From: CBDBDZ01 sp965204215
GTDB lineage: Bacteria; Pseudomonadota; Gammaproteobacteria; Pseudomonadales; GM7GCV1
Direction: 5' to 3'
Length of the DNA stretch: 64,000 nt
NCBI GenBank assembly: GCA_965204215.1
Contig: CBDBDZ010000013.1
Location: 434,001 to 498,000 of the forward strand
Positions 18,293 through 26,960 of this stretch are shown one piece after another. Both the position numbers and the translations under genes were made by a program. How positions within the stretch are numbered: the stretch's first letter is position 1; the number at the start of each line of letters is the position of its first letter. The notes beneath the pieces are model-generated. The model was not told the DNA's origin and did not search any database. It saw nothing but the letters and a program-made list of their open reading frames with translations.

Positions 18293-19342
18293 ATGAGTTT
18301 GGAAAATAGAAACATTAAATCTATTAAGCCTTTAATAACACCTGCTACATTAAAGACAAAAATTCCTGTGACAGAAAAAGCCAAGCAGACGATTCTGGCA
18401 GGTCGTGAAGCTATATGCGATATTATTGATGGCAAGGATAAACGCTTGCTGACTGTCATTGGACCTTGTTCCATTCATGATCTTGATGTAGCGCATGACT
18501 ATGCACAACGGCTTAAAGTGCTGGCAGATGATATTGCTGAGACACATCTGGTAGTTATGCGAATATACTTTGAAAAACCTAGAACCACAACAGGTTGGAA
18601 GGGATTGATTAATGACCCCCATATTAATGATAGTTTTGAAGTAGAAGAAGGCTTACATTTGGCTCGCCAGCTGCTAATTGACATTTCTGAAATTGGGTTA
18701 CCTTCTGCTACTGAAGCATTAGACCCTATTGTTCCACAATACCTCCAGGATTTAATTTCGTGGTCTGCTATCGGGGCGCGAACCACAGAATCACAGACTC
18801 ATAGAGAGTTAGCCAGTGGTTTAACCTCGCCCATTGGTTTTAAAAATGCGACTGATGGCGGCTTGGGTGTGGCAATTAATGCATTAAAGTCGGTGGCTGC
18901 ACCGCACAGTTTTTTGGGGATTAACACTGATGGTGTGGTAAGCGTGGTTAATTCAACAGGCAATAAACACGCTCATATTGTATTGCGCGGTGGCGATAAG
19001 TCTCCTAATTATGACCAGGATAGCGTCGATAATGTCATTCGCCAATTGAATAATGCAAAGGTAAACTCAGCAGTCATGGTTGATTGTAGCCATGCGAATT
19101 CAAACAAAGATCATATATTACAACCCTTAGTCTATAATAATGTATTGAGTCAACGACTTGCTGGTAATACCAATATTATAGGGACTATGGTGGAAAGTCA
19201 TATTGGCGCAGGCAACCAGAAAATACCCGAAAATTTGAGTAATTTGAAATATGGTATATCCATTACTGATGCTTGTATTGACTGGGAAACAACTGATAAG
19301 TTGTTGCGCAATGCTCATGCATTACTACTTAAGCAAGGTTAA
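18293..19342 (+). CDS. aroG: 3-deoxy-7-phosphoheptulonate (DAHP) synthase, class I
   Basis: A 349-residue enzyme making DAHP from PEP and erythrose 4-phosphate, first step of the shikimate pathway. Motifs: LTVIGPCSIHD, MRIYFEKPRTTTGWKGLIND, WSAIGARTTESQTHRELASG, GFKNATDGGLGVAINA, LRGGDKSPNYD and VDCSHANSNKDH. An upstream open frame begins at 18227, but the ATG at 18293 matches the length of AroG/AroF/AroH. Which amino acid inhibits it cannot be told, so the symbol means AroG-type rather than proven Phe-sensitive. Confidence 0.93.
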   Translation: MSLENRNIKSIKPLITPATLKTKIPVTEKAKQTILAGREAICDIIDGKDKRLLTVIGPCSIHDLDVAHDYAQRLKVLADDIAETHLVVMRIYFEKPRTTTGWKGLINDPHINDSFEVEEGLHLARQLLIDISEIGLPSATEALDPIVPQYLQDLISWSAIGARTTESQTHRELASGLTSPIGFKNATDGGLGVAINALKSVAAPHSFLGINTDGVVSVVNSTGNKHAHIVLRGGDKSPNYDQDSVDNVIRQLNNAKVNSAVMVDCSHANSNKDHILQPLVYNNVLSQRLAGNTNIIGTMVESHIGAGNQKIPENLSNLKYGISITDACIDWETTDKLLRNAHALLLKQG

Positions 19343-19368
19343 CAGTATTTTATACAAACACTTTTAGT

Positions 19369-20325
19369 ATGGGAGCCGAGGTACTTGCACCAAAGTCCAT
19401 TATTAATTTAATGGGGGCAACGGCCACGGGAAAAACGGCTATTGCTATAGAATTGGCAAAGCGTTTACCTATACGAATTATCAGTGTTGATTCCGCGCTC
19501 ATCTATAAAGGTATGAATATTGGTACAGCCAAAGCCGATACCTATGAATTACGGGAAGCGCCGCATCACCTGATAGATTTAATTAATCCCGATGAAAATT
19601 ATTCGGTTATTGAGTTTGTTAAAGCAGCAAAACGAGAAATTACTATTGCACATGAATTCAACCAGATACCATTCTTGGTCGGAGGCAGTATGTTTTATTT
19701 TAACGCACTGCTACATGGAATTGACGATATTCCCGCAACTGATTTGGACACTCGAAAGCAAATAACGCAACAGGTAGAGTTACACGGCTGGGAATCGCTT
19801 TACAAAAAATTACAGCAGATTGACCCAGTAAGTGCACAACGAATTCACCCCAATCATACTCAGAGAATTCAACGCGCTCTAGAAGTTTATAGTATGACAG
19901 GTAAACCCTTAAGTGACTGGTATCAACAAAAAACGCAAGGTATATTAGCATCAGAACATTGCTTGACTTTTGCACTGTCGGTATCTCATCGAGAAATATT
20001 ACATCAACGGATTTCCAGGCGGTTTAAAAAAATGTTAACCGATGGTTTTGAAAATGAAGTTAAATCCTTGTTAAGTCAATATCCTGATGCAAGGCAATAC
20101 AACGCGTTCAAAATGGTAGGTTACCGTCAAATGTTAAAATTTATTGATGGGGAAGTTAATAGTGATACAATGTGTGAACTGGGAATAATAGCCACGCGTC
20201 AATTGGCAAAAAGGCAAAATACTTGGTTGCGGCAATGGCGCTCACCGCTGTGCTGGCTAGTTTTAGATGATGCAAATCAGATTATAGAGCAGGTTAGTAA
20301 TATAGAGCGTATCATTACCTCTTAA
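19369..20325 (+). CDS. miaA: tRNA dimethylallyltransferase
   Basis: A 318-residue enzyme transferring the dimethylallyl group to A37 of tRNAs reading UNN codons. It has P-loop GATATGKTAIAIELAK, VDSALIYKGMNIGTAK, APHHLIDLINPDE, FLVGGSMFYFNALLHG, RIQRALEVYSMTGKPLS and the C-terminal ATRQLAKRQNTWLR. It sits immediately before hfq and hflX, the classic gammaproteobacterial order (mutL, normally upstream, is absent). Confidence 0.96.
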   Translation: MGAEVLAPKSIINLMGATATGKTAIAIELAKRLPIRIISVDSALIYKGMNIGTAKADTYELREAPHHLIDLINPDENYSVIEFVKAAKREITIAHEFNQIPFLVGGSMFYFNALLHGIDDIPATDLDTRKQITQQVELHGWESLYKKLQQIDPVSAQRIHPNHTQRIQRALEVYSMTGKPLSDWYQQKTQGILASEHCLTFALSVSHREILHQRISRRFKKMLTDGFENEVKSLLSQYPDARQYNAFKMVGYRQMLKFIDGEVNSDTMCELGIIATRQLAKRQNTWLRQWRSPLCWLVLDDANQIIEQVSNIERIITS

Positions 20326-20451
20326 AAAAGGTGTAATTCAATTAGTAAGTAGTAGCGTTGAATTGAACTATCGGTTGGCTTATTGACTCTACTGTACTAT
20401 GCGATATTTGCGATATTTACATTAAACAATAATAATACAGAGAGAGTTGAT

Positions 20452-20730
20452 ATGTCTGTTAACAACAAAAGACAAAACTTACAGGACCCATTGCTAAATG
20501 TTCTTAGAAAAGAGCGTGTTTCAGTTGCCATTTACCTTGTTAATGGAATTAAATTGCAAGGGCAAATTTCATCGTTCGACAATTATGTTATTTGGCTGCG
20601 TAATAATATAAGTCAAATGGTTTATAAACATGCTATTTCTACTATTGTTCCAAGTAGACCCATTCAGCTTGAAAAGGATGAAGCAGGCTTTGAAGAATTT
20701 GAAGTGGTCGAAAAAAGTTACAAAGAATAG
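20452..20730 (+). CDS. hfq: RNA chaperone Hfq
   Basis: A 92-residue Sm-like protein. Sm1 is at about 8-50 (LQDPLLNVLRKERVSVAIYL, NGIKLQGQISSFDNYVIWL) and Sm2 contains the proximal-face YKHAISTIVPSRP. The C-terminal tail is short. The frame is open from 20383, but the ATG at 20452, with a GAGAGAG ribosome site, gives the canonical N-terminus. The gap after miaA contains a 7-bp inverted repeat (AATTCAA/TTGAATT) and a TTGACT that could be part of an hfq promoter. Confidence 0.97.
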   Translation: MSVNNKRQNLQDPLLNVLRKERVSVAIYLVNGIKLQGQISSFDNYVIWLRNNISQMVYKHAISTIVPSRPIQLEKDEAGFEEFEVVEKSYKE

Positions 20731-20752
20731 GTTAAACTGCTAGCCAACTTTA

Positions 20753-22054
20753 GTGTTTTTTGATCGCCCGAAATCGGGTGTACTAACCATACTGGTTTAT
20801 CAAAGCCAGTCAGGTAATGAATTAGATTCTTATAGTTACGACAATGAAATTCGGGAATTTGAATTACTTTGCCTGTCTGCTGGTGCTGATCCTGTTGAGT
20901 TATTAACAGCGACGCGTACGCATCCAACGCCAAAAACATTTATCGGTTCGGGTAAGCTTGATGAACTGTACCATTTGGTAACAATGCACGGAGCAGAATT
21001 GATTATTTTTAATCATGATTTGAGTCCTGGACAGGAACGTAATCTAGAAAAAGCACTTAAATGTAGAGTGTTAAGCAGAACAGGCTTAATTTTGGATATT
21101 TTTGCTCAGCGAGCGCGCAGCTACGAAGGGAAGTTACAAGTTGAATTGGCACAATTAGAGCATATTAGCTCGAGACTGATTAGAGGTTGGACACATTTAG
21201 AGCGTCAGAAAGGTGGTATTGGTCTACGAGGACCAGGAGAAAGTCAATTAGAAACCGACAGACGATTATTGCGAGTTCGCATTAAAAATATTAATAATCG
21301 ACTTAAGAAGGTACGCAATCAACGCGAACAAAATCGCAGTTCACGCGCCAAGGCAGATGTACCTACTATTGCTCTGGTTGGCTACACCAATGCAGGCAAG
21401 TCAACCTTGTTTAATCGTTTGACGGACTCAGATGTATTTGCTGAAAACTTACTCTTTGCTACACTGGATCCCACCTTGCGAACTTTAGTGCTTCCCACTA
21501 TCGGTAAAACTGTATTTTCAGATACTGTTGGGTTTATTAGTCGCCTGCCGCATAAATTAATTGATGCCTTTCGTTCGACTCTCGAAGAAGCAAATGGTGC
21601 GCATTTGTTGTTACAAGTGATAGATGCAGGTGATTCAGAACGCAGTCAACATATAACCGATGTAAATACGGTGCTGGAAGAAATTAATGCCCATCAAATT
21701 CCTCAACTTAAAATTTACAATAAAATAGACTTATTAGATGTAGAACCGCGCATTGACCGAGACGAGAACAATAAACCTGTAGCAGTGTGGATTTCTGCTT
21801 TAGAGCATAAAGGGTTAGATAAGGTACTACAATCTGTGGTTGAATTGTTGGCGCAAGATGTGATTAGTGATGAGTATTGTTTTGCGCCTAATTTGGGTAA
21901 TTTACGCTCAAAACTTCATCAGTACAATATGATTAAAAATGAACGCTATAATGAAGATGGATCGGTATCAGTAGACGTTGATGCAACCAAAGCTGATTGG
22001 AATCGGTTATTGGCGCAGTTTAATGCTAAAGAAAAAGATGGTTTTGTGCATTAA
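20753..22054 (+). CDS. hflX: Ribosome-associated GTPase HflX
   Basis: A 433-residue GTPase that splits stalled or heat-damaged ribosomes. The N-terminal HflX domain includes HPTPKTFIGSGKLDEL and LSPGQERNLEKAL. A glycine-rich linker follows (GWTHLERQKGGIGLRGPGES, then QLETDRR), and the G domain has G1 GYTNAGKSTLFNRL, G3 DTVGF and G4 NKID. The start is GTG at 20753, 22 bases after hfq. The downstream hflKC genes of enterobacteria are absent; a surface-protein gene follows. Confidence 0.96.
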   Translation: MFFDRPKSGVLTILVYQSQSGNELDSYSYDNEIREFELLCLSAGADPVELLTATRTHPTPKTFIGSGKLDELYHLVTMHGAELIIFNHDLSPGQERNLEKALKCRVLSRTGLILDIFAQRARSYEGKLQVELAQLEHISSRLIRGWTHLERQKGGIGLRGPGESQLETDRRLLRVRIKNINNRLKKVRNQREQNRSSRAKADVPTIALVGYTNAGKSTLFNRLTDSDVFAENLLFATLDPTLRTLVLPTIGKTVFSDTVGFISRLPHKLIDAFRSTLEEANGAHLLLQVIDAGDSERSQHITDVNTVLEEINAHQIPQLKIYNKIDLLDVEPRIDRDENNKPVAVWISALEHKGLDKVLQSVVELLAQDVISDEYCFAPNLGNLRSKLHQYNMIKNERYNEDGSVSVDVDATKADWNRLLAQFNAKEKDGFVH

Positions 22055-22242
22055 ACCTAAACCTGGATATTGAGCTTGTTGTTTACTGGTTTTTAAACCT
22101 GAATTATGCACTGAAGACCTGCTACATTCAAAATTAACTTGCTTATTTATTGACTAATTATAGTTTATTAGAATACGATATCTATTTGCTATAGTATATT
22201 AGAATATAATATTAAAAATAATCAATTGATATTGATAAAATA
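22055..22242. repeat. Gap with a degenerate family A end and a direct repeat
   Basis: Two things stand out. Bases 22095-22133 (AACCTGAATTATGCACTGAA...) resemble the end of the family A element, without a second arm. ATTAGAATAYRATAT occurs twice, at 22167-22181 and 22198-22212, 31 bases apart with two mismatches; the second copy contains TATAAT. The downstream ATG (22243) has no clear ribosome site. The region probably holds the promoter of the large surface protein. Confidence 0.45.
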
Positions 22243-25200
22243 ATGAAGACTAAAGTGTTTATGAAATTATTATTATTTTTCGTGTTTTTATGCTTATCTT
22301 TGAGTGTGTACGCTCAAGAACAGCAAATTGTAACGGGTCCTTCAGGAGTTGTAGTTGCTCCTTCTTCCACAGTTAGTGTGCCGTTAAACTACACGACAAG
22401 CAACGGCATGTTAAATCAGACAGGGATAGGGTTTAGAGTGCATTTTGATAGTAGAGAACTAACACTTAATAATGTTAGCGGGATATATGGGTTGCATGCT
22501 ATTGGGAATCAAATTTTCCCTGAAACAGCAAATGATAGTGATAATGATTCTAATACCGATATGGTGTTAGTTATTTCCTGGGCAGTTACAAATGGCGATG
22601 CTGATATTCTGGCTGCAGGTTGGCCTTCCAATTGTGAAGTGTCTGTTGCCACTATTGCTATTTTGAATGGGCAATGTCCAGAAAATGCAGTAACGACACA
22701 ACCCGTTGAACTGGTTCAAATGAATTTTTCCAGCTCATCTAACTTTTCAGGTACTTCTCTTAATATTATACCCACTAGTTCAGATGCGGCATTTTCTTTT
22801 GCTTCCAGCACTTTTACTATTGGTTTGCTTTCAAGCGATGCCACTTTATCTTCATTATCCTTAACTGGTGTGATGATTAGTCCAGCATTTACATCAACGG
22901 TAACATCATATACGGCATCGGTTCCTTTTGCAGTTGATTCGGTTACAGTAGCCTTTACTACCAATGAATCAAATGCCAATGCAGTAGTATCTGGTTCGAC
23001 ACTTCTGGTTGGCAATAATAATGTGGTTGTGACCGTTACTGCTGAAGATGGTTCGACGCAAAATTATACTATCGTGGTTACCAGAGCAGCAGCGCCTACC
23101 GTTACTATTATAGGGGCTGCAATTACGTCAGCTAATCATACAGCATATTCTATAAGTGGCACCTGTTCTTTCAATGGTCAAGTAGTCACAGCTACTGTGG
23201 GCGGTATTGCGGCAGGTTCTGTTAATTGTAGTAATTTAACGTGGTCAATTACAGGTATTGATGTGTCTGGGTTGTCAGATGGAATAATAGAATTAACGGC
23301 AGATCACACAGATGGTCAAGGTAGTGCCACGCAGGCCGCAGTTACAGTTATTAAAGATACAGTTACTGCTATTACCGCACCTGCAAATATTACAGTTGAA
23401 GCAACTGCTGAATTGACACCTGTTGATATTGGTCAGGCAACGGCTTTAGATGCTAATCAAGTAGCAATCCCAGCTTCAAATATTGTACCCAGCACAACAG
23501 GGCCTTTTCCAATAGGAGTGACAGAAATTGTTTGGACTGCTACCAATTCTAATGGTATTTCTGTGTCCAGTATACAAACGATTACTGTAACGAATTCATT
23601 AGCTTCAGTTATCTCTTTGGCTAACAATCCTGTTACAGTAAGGGCAGAAGGTGTTTTTACAAACCGGACTTTTGAAGAGCTTGGTATCAGTATAGCTGAT
23701 TCAACGACTTTTACAGTGGGTTATTTATTAAATAATGAAGTGATAACAAGTGATTCAGTTATCGTAACTTCTGGCGTCAGCACACTGACAATTACAGCTA
23801 CAGGTATAGGGAATTTAACTAGTGAAGTCAGCCTGGTTATAAATGTTAACCCCACTGTCACTTTTGGAGCTGATAAAGTAGTTGGAGGAGGTAATACATT
23901 CAATATATCGGCTATTTTAAGCGGCGAGCCTATCACTTTCCCTGTTGTTGTTCCTTTTAGTATCGAAGGCAGCGAAAATTTGGTAAATGCGGCAAGTACA
24001 GGCGCTATTACTATTGAAAGTGGACGAGAAGCCTCAATTCAATTTACGGCAGTTAGCAACCCAGAACTAGCTTCAGTTGATGTTATGTTTGCCATTGATA
24101 GTGATGAACTATCAAATAATGTTGTAGTTAATGGTGTTGAATCTCAAGTGGTCAGGATTGTTAATCAGAATGTAGCACCAATCTTGTCGATTGATTTATT
24201 ACAATCAGGTAGCCAAACTTCTGTCGTAGCACTAGGAGCAGGAAGTTTAACTATTCTGGCAGAGGCAAATGATGCCAACAATGACAGTTTGACATTTTCT
24301 TTTGATTTAACTCAAGACACTGTCAACATTGCAACACAAGGTTCTTCAGCATCAAATACGTTTACGGTTGATATAACTGGCTTAACAGAAGGTTCGGTAT
24401 TATTAACGGTTACAGTATCTGACGGTGCACTATCGACGACAATCGCAAGAAATTTGGCTGTTATCAATGCCACAATGGTAAGGGTAGATTCAGATGGCGA
24501 TGGTATTGGCGATGAATTCGATACTTTGTCTGAGGAAAATTTATTAAGCGTTGATGTTGGTAGTGGACGCGAGCAAGTAATAATTAGCTCAGAACAAGGT
24601 CTGACTCTTAGATTAGGGAGTGCGGCTATTGTTGATGGTAATGGAGCTCAAGTGACAGTGGAGGATTTACAAAATACAGCTGATGAAAATATAAACGTAT
24701 TAGAAAATTTTGGTCCAGATTTTTCCAGTCAGAATATCGAATTAATCGATTATGAAATATCTAACCTTGCTGAAATGGGTGCCTCAGTGGCAATTGTTTT
24801 TCCACTAGGTCAAGCTACTACCGCTTTTAGTAGATTGAGAAAATATAACGCTAATAATAATCAGTGGTCATTATTTGTAGAAAATGAAAATAATATTATC
24901 TCAACAGCAGTTACTGAAGATCCTTTAGGGGTATGCCCTGAATCTAATAGCACAGAATATCAAAATGTCACTGCTTCTAATGATTTACCAGTAGGTATAT
25001 ACTGTATTCGCCTGTTAATAGAAGATGGGGGGACTAACGATGCAGATGGTATTGCCAATGGTGAAATTATTGACCCAATAGGCGTTCAGCAAATAACAGG
25101 AACAGGTGACAGTACTTTAGCTAGCTTGGATTTGGGTCAAATCTTAGCGCCAGCTTTTGCTCCCGCTGTAACTGAATATACTGTAAATGTTCCAAATAGT

Positions 25201-25536
25201 GTAACCAATATTACCGTTAATGCTATTGCTAATAATGGTTTTGCTACTGTGTCTGGGACAGGGATGTCGACGCTTCGGGTAGGCTCTAATACTATCAATG
25301 TCACTGTAACTGCTGTAGATGGTTCATCAACAGTTAATACCATTACGGTTTTGCGTGAATCCAGTGGTAACATACCAACCATAATTCCCACCACTACTAC
25401 TTCCACCACCGTTTCCACCACCACTACTTCCACCACCGTTTCCACCACTACTTCTTCGAGCAGCGGTGGAAGTTTAAACTGGTTGAGTCTTTTAGCTCTA
25501 TTGGCATTGGTTCTCCGACGAAGAGTGTTAAAATAA
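22243..25536 (+). CDS. Large secreted Ig/cadherin-like repeat protein with C-terminal sorting-type tail
   Basis: A 1097-residue protein. Signal peptide at about 1-24 (ending VYAQEQQ); a cohesin-like beta domain to about 190; a cadherin-like beta-sandwich (about 200-282, LSSLSLTGVMISPAF to GSTQNYTIVV); Ig-like and HYR-like domains to about 450; further beta domains; a calcium-binding DSDGDGIGDEFD at about 749; a choice-of-anchor-U-like region ending EDGGTNDADGIANGEIID; and a second cadherin-like sandwich. Last come a Thr/Ser stalk and a tail of GGSLNWL, hydrophobic helix and RRR. The tail resembles the GlyGly-CTERM signal processed by rhombosortase. Domain names are by eye. Probably a surface-attached or exported adhesin-like protein; the ligand is unknown. 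Confidence 0.7.
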   Translation: MKTKVFMKLLLFFVFLCLSLSVYAQEQQIVTGPSGVVVAPSSTVSVPLNYTTSNGMLNQTGIGFRVHFDSRELTLNNVSGIYGLHAIGNQIFPETANDSDNDSNTDMVLVISWAVTNGDADILAAGWPSNCEVSVATIAILNGQCPENAVTTQPVELVQMNFSSSSNFSGTSLNIIPTSSDAAFSFASSTFTIGLLSSDATLSSLSLTGVMISPAFTSTVTSYTASVPFAVDSVTVAFTTNESNANAVVSGSTLLVGNNNVVVTVTAEDGSTQNYTIVVTRAAAPTVTIIGAAITSANHTAYSISGTCSFNGQVVTATVGGIAAGSVNCSNLTWSITGIDVSGLSDGIIELTADHTDGQGSATQAAVTVIKDTVTAITAPANITVEATAELTPVDIGQATALDANQVAIPASNIVPSTTGPFPIGVTEIVWTATNSNGISVSSIQTITVTNSLASVISLANNPVTVRAEGVFTNRTFEELGISIADSTTFTVGYLLNNEVITSDSVIVTSGVSTLTITATGIGNLTSEVSLVINVNPTVTFGADKVVGGGNTFNISAILSGEPITFPVVVPFSIEGSENLVNAASTGAITIESGREASIQFTAVSNPELASVDVMFAIDSDELSNNVVVNGVESQVVRIVNQNVAPILSIDLLQSGSQTSVVALGAGSLTILAEANDANNDSLTFSFDLTQDTVNIATQGSSASNTFTVDITGLTEGSVLLTVTVSDGALSTTIARNLAVINATMVRVDSDGDGIGDEFDTLSEENLLSVDVGSGREQVIISSEQGLTLRLGSAAIVDGNGAQVTVEDLQNTADENINVLENFGPDFSSQNIELIDYEISNLAEMGASVAIVFPLGQATTAFSRLRKYNANNNQWSLFVENENNIISTAVTEDPLGVCPESNSTEYQNVTASNDLPVGIYCIRLLIEDGGTNDADGIANGEIIDPIGVQQITGTGDSTLASLDLGQILAPAFAPAVTEYTVNVPNSVTNITVNAIANNGFATVSGTGMSTLRVGSNTINVTVTAVDGSSTVNTITVLRESSGNIPTIIPTTTTSTTVSTTTTSTTVSTTTSSSSGGSLNWLSLLALLALVLRRRVLK
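25396..25455 (+). repeat. In-frame 27-bp tandem repeat encoding a Thr/Ser stalk
   Basis: ACTACTTCCACCACC recurs at 25396 and 25423 (period 27) and partly at 25447 (period 24). It encodes a TTTTSTTVS-type unit just before the membrane tail. Units are multiples of three, so slippage would change stalk length rather than frame. Confidence 0.8.
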
Positions 25537-25562
25537 ATTTACAAGCATTGACATAATAAATA

Positions 25563-25591
25563 AAAAAGCCAGCTTAAATACTGGCTTTTTT
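25563..25591. terminator. Rho-independent terminator, probably bidirectional
   Basis: A 10-bp stem AAAAAGCCAG / CTGGCTTTTT with an 8-base loop, followed by a T run on the plus strand and preceded by A residues. It lies 27 bases after the surface-protein stop and before the icd promoter. Confidence 0.85.
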
Positions 25592-25610
25592 ATTTGTGTT
25601 ATCATTATTA

Positions 25611-25639
25611 ATGACGCTATGTATGAAAAGTTTTATAAT
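25611..25639 (+). promoter_or_regulatory. Predicted promoter of icd
   Basis: ATGACG (25611-25616) and perfect TATAAT (25634-25639) with 17 bases between. It follows the terminator and lies about 40 bases before the icd ATG. Confidence 0.5.
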
Positions 25640-25647
25640 AGTGTTTT

Positions 25648-25680
25648 AGCTCAGATTATGCATTAGAAACCTACTATATT
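25648..25680 (+). repeat. Isolated end of family A repeat forming the icd leader
   Basis: CTCAGATTATGCATTAGAAA followed by CCTACTA matches the end of the palindromic element at 30537 and 49716 and runs right up to the icd ATG. It replaces the position of a normal ribosome-binding site; none is visible. Confidence 0.55.
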
Positions 25681-26931
25681 ATGACATCACATATCTCTAT
25701 CCCCAGCGAAGGCAATAAAATAATTGTCAATGAAGATTACTCACTAAATGTACCAGAAAATCCTGTTATCCCATTTATAGAAGGAGATGGGATAGGTGTT
25801 GATATTACACCTCCCATGATTAAGGTTGTTGATGCTGCCGTAGCAAAAGCCTATTTGGGTGATAGAAAAATTGCCTGGATGGAAGTTTACTGTGGCGAAA
25901 AAGCAGCAGATAAATATGATGGTGACTGGTTTCCTGCAGAAACGCTGGAAGCTATTAAAGATTATGTCGTATCCATTAAAGGACCATTAACTACTCCGGT
26001 TGGTGGTGGTTTTCGTTCATTGAATGTAGCTATTCGTCAGGAGTTAGACTTGTATGTATGCTTGCGCCCTGTTCGCTGGTTTGAAGGTGTTCCGTCTCCA
26101 GTGAAGGAACCATATAAAGTGGATATGCAGATTTTTCGTGAGAATTCAGAAGATATTTATGCAGGTATTGAATGGAAAGCCGATTCGCCTGAAGCTAAAA
26201 AAGTGATTAGCTTTTTACAAAACGAGATGGGTGTCAGCAAAATTCGTTTTGATGAAAGCTGCGGTATTGGTGTTAAACCAGTTTCTAAAGAAGGTACTCA
26301 ACGTCTGGTTCGCAAAGCGTTGCAATATGCGATTGATCAAAATAAAGATAGTGTTTCTTTGGTCCATAAAGGTAATATTATGAAATTTACCGAAGGTGGA
26401 TTTCGCGATTGGGGTTATGAAATAGCTGCAGAAGAGTTTGGTGCTAAATTAATAGATGGTGGCCCTTGGATGCAATACAAAAATCCTGATACAGGTAAAG
26501 ATATTGTTGTTAAAGATGTTATTGCAGATGCTATGCTTCAACAAATTTTGTTGAGACCAGAAGAGTATTCAGTCATAGCGACATTAAACCTAAATGGTGA
26601 TTATATTTCTGATGCATTAGCTGCTGAAGTTGGAGGTATTGGGATAGCACCAGGTGCTAATTTATCGGATAATATTGCTGTATTTGAAGCCACGCATGGC
26701 ACAGCACCAAAATATGCTGGTAAAGATATGGTTAATCCAGGTTCTTTAATTCTTTCAGCAGAAATGATGTTGCGTCATCTAGGTTGGAATGAAGCGGCTG
26801 ATCTAATTATAAAAGGTATGGAAGGGGCAATAACTAACAAAACTGTTACCTACGATTTTCACCGTTTGATGGACGATGCTATCAAAGTTAGTAGTTCAGA
26901 ATTCGGCGATCATATTATTGATAATATGTAA
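25681..26931 (+). CDS. icd: Isocitrate dehydrogenase (NADP-dependent type)
   Basis: A 416-residue enzyme, the same length as E. coli Icd, oxidising isocitrate to 2-oxoglutarate. It has FIEGDGIGVDITPPM, KGPLTTPVGGGFRSLNVAIR (with the phosphorylatable Ser), RQELDLYVCLRPVRWFEGVP, IFRENSEDIYAGIEW, LVHKGNIMKFTEGGFRDWGY, NLNGDYISDALAAEVGGIG and EATHGTAPKYAGKD. It has its own promoter and sits 12 kb from the other TCA genes. recA follows after 29 bases with no terminator. Confidence 0.97.
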   Translation: MTSHISIPSEGNKIIVNEDYSLNVPENPVIPFIEGDGIGVDITPPMIKVVDAAVAKAYLGDRKIAWMEVYCGEKAADKYDGDWFPAETLEAIKDYVVSIKGPLTTPVGGGFRSLNVAIRQELDLYVCLRPVRWFEGVPSPVKEPYKVDMQIFRENSEDIYAGIEWKADSPEAKKVISFLQNEMGVSKIRFDESCGIGVKPVSKEGTQRLVRKALQYAIDQNKDSVSLVHKGNIMKFTEGGFRDWGYEIAAEEFGAKLIDGGPWMQYKNPDTGKDIVVKDVIADAMLQQILLRPEEYSVIATLNLNGDYISDALAAEVGGIGIAPGANLSDNIAVFEATHGTAPKYAGKDMVNPGSLILSAEMMLRHLGWNEAADLIIKGMEGAITNKTVTYDFHRLMDDAIKVSSSEFGDHIIDNM

Positions 26932-26960
26932 TTTAATTTAACGACAATACGAGAAACCAA

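Noticed and set aside
22243..25536. Surface protein as a phase-variable gene
   Set aside because: The visible tandem repeat has a period divisible by three and no mononucleotide tract long enough for frame switching was seen.
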